A stretch of DNA of 39,859 nt. It comes from Desertibacillus haloalkaliphilus. Its GTDB lineage: Bacteria > Bacillota > Bacilli > Bacillales > KJ1-10-99. Under the pieces are notes generated by a model. It saw nothing but the letters and a program-made list of their open reading frames with translations. It was not told the origin of the DNA and searched no databases. Shown piece after piece: positions 39,789-39,859 of the stretch. The DNA is taken from the NCBI RefSeq assembly GCF_019039105.1, contig NZ_JAHPIV010000018.1, positions 32,001-71,859 of the forward strand. The letters are read 5' to 3'. Within the stretch, counting starts at the first letter, position 1. Each line of letters opens with the position of its first letter. Position numbers and translations under genes: made by a program.

Positions 39789-39859
39789 TGGCGGTCCGGA
39801 CGGGACTCGAACCCGCGACCTCCTGCGTGACAGGCAGGCATTCTAACCAACTGAACTAC
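39789..39859 (-). tRNA. tRNA-Asp (GTC), cut by the window edge
   Basis: The 3' 71 nt, with CCA, CTGTCAC anticodon loop and GGGTTCGAGTCCC T-arm. The acceptor 5' strand lies beyond the right edge. It differs in the acceptor and T-arm from the tRNA-Asp at 37563. Confidence 0.93.

Overview
The window comes from a low-GC, spore-forming Firmicute of the Bacillaceae, probably an alkaliphilic Bacillus-type genome. Evidence is strong AGGAGG ribosome binding sites, a CIRCE-controlled groES-groEL operon, an SspH spore protein and Bacillus-type tRNA, 5S and tsa/tat/rex genes. Two regions meet at about position 23,400.

Region 1 (1 to ~23,430) is most of a tailed-phage genome integrated just downstream of groEL. 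Its left end and tail/lysis genes lie outside the window. Read in its direction of transcription (right to left) it holds: a tyrosine integrase and an ImmR/ImmA-like lysogeny pair on the + strand; a divergent Cro-like gene with a cluster of palindromic operators between; small early regulators; a recombination and replication module (RecT/Bet, SSB, replication initiator with internal 12-bp iterons, DnaC-type loader, dUTPase, RecU); a long run of very small genes, several with zinc ribbons; an HNH homing-type endonuclease; a RinA/ArpU-like late activator; then terminase small and large subunits, portal, a protease-scaffold fusion, a decoration protein and a major capsid protein that resembles encapsulin/linocin M18. 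No gene in it is visibly broken, so the prophage may be functional.

Region 2 (~23,430 to the end) is conserved chromosome in the Bacillus subtilis gene order: groEL, groES, ydiL, ydiK, tatC, tatA, rex, moaC, ydiF (ABC-F), tsaD, rimI, tsaB, tsaE, thiL, followed by tRNA-Asp, tRNA-fMet, a small conserved gene, sspH, 5S rRNA and seven tRNA genes. A 718-residue alkaline-phosphatase-like membrane protein of unknown function sits between ydiF and tsaD. Next to it is an intergenic cluster of DnaA boxes at the place where B. subtilis, as I recall, also has one (gcp-ydiF).

Points most worth a second look: the encapsulin-like phage capsid; a palindromic heptamer TGGWCCA that I count 19 times in the 23.4 kb prophage and once in 16.4 kb of chromosome; the iterons inside the replication initiator; a 25-bp inverted repeat early in the lytic operon; an SSB whose acidic tip is buried by a 9-residue extension; the DnaA-box cluster; and 116-bp tandem repeats inside the tRNA operon. 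I found no CRISPR array and no recognisable restriction, toxin-antitoxin or other defence system. All counts and alignments were made by eye.
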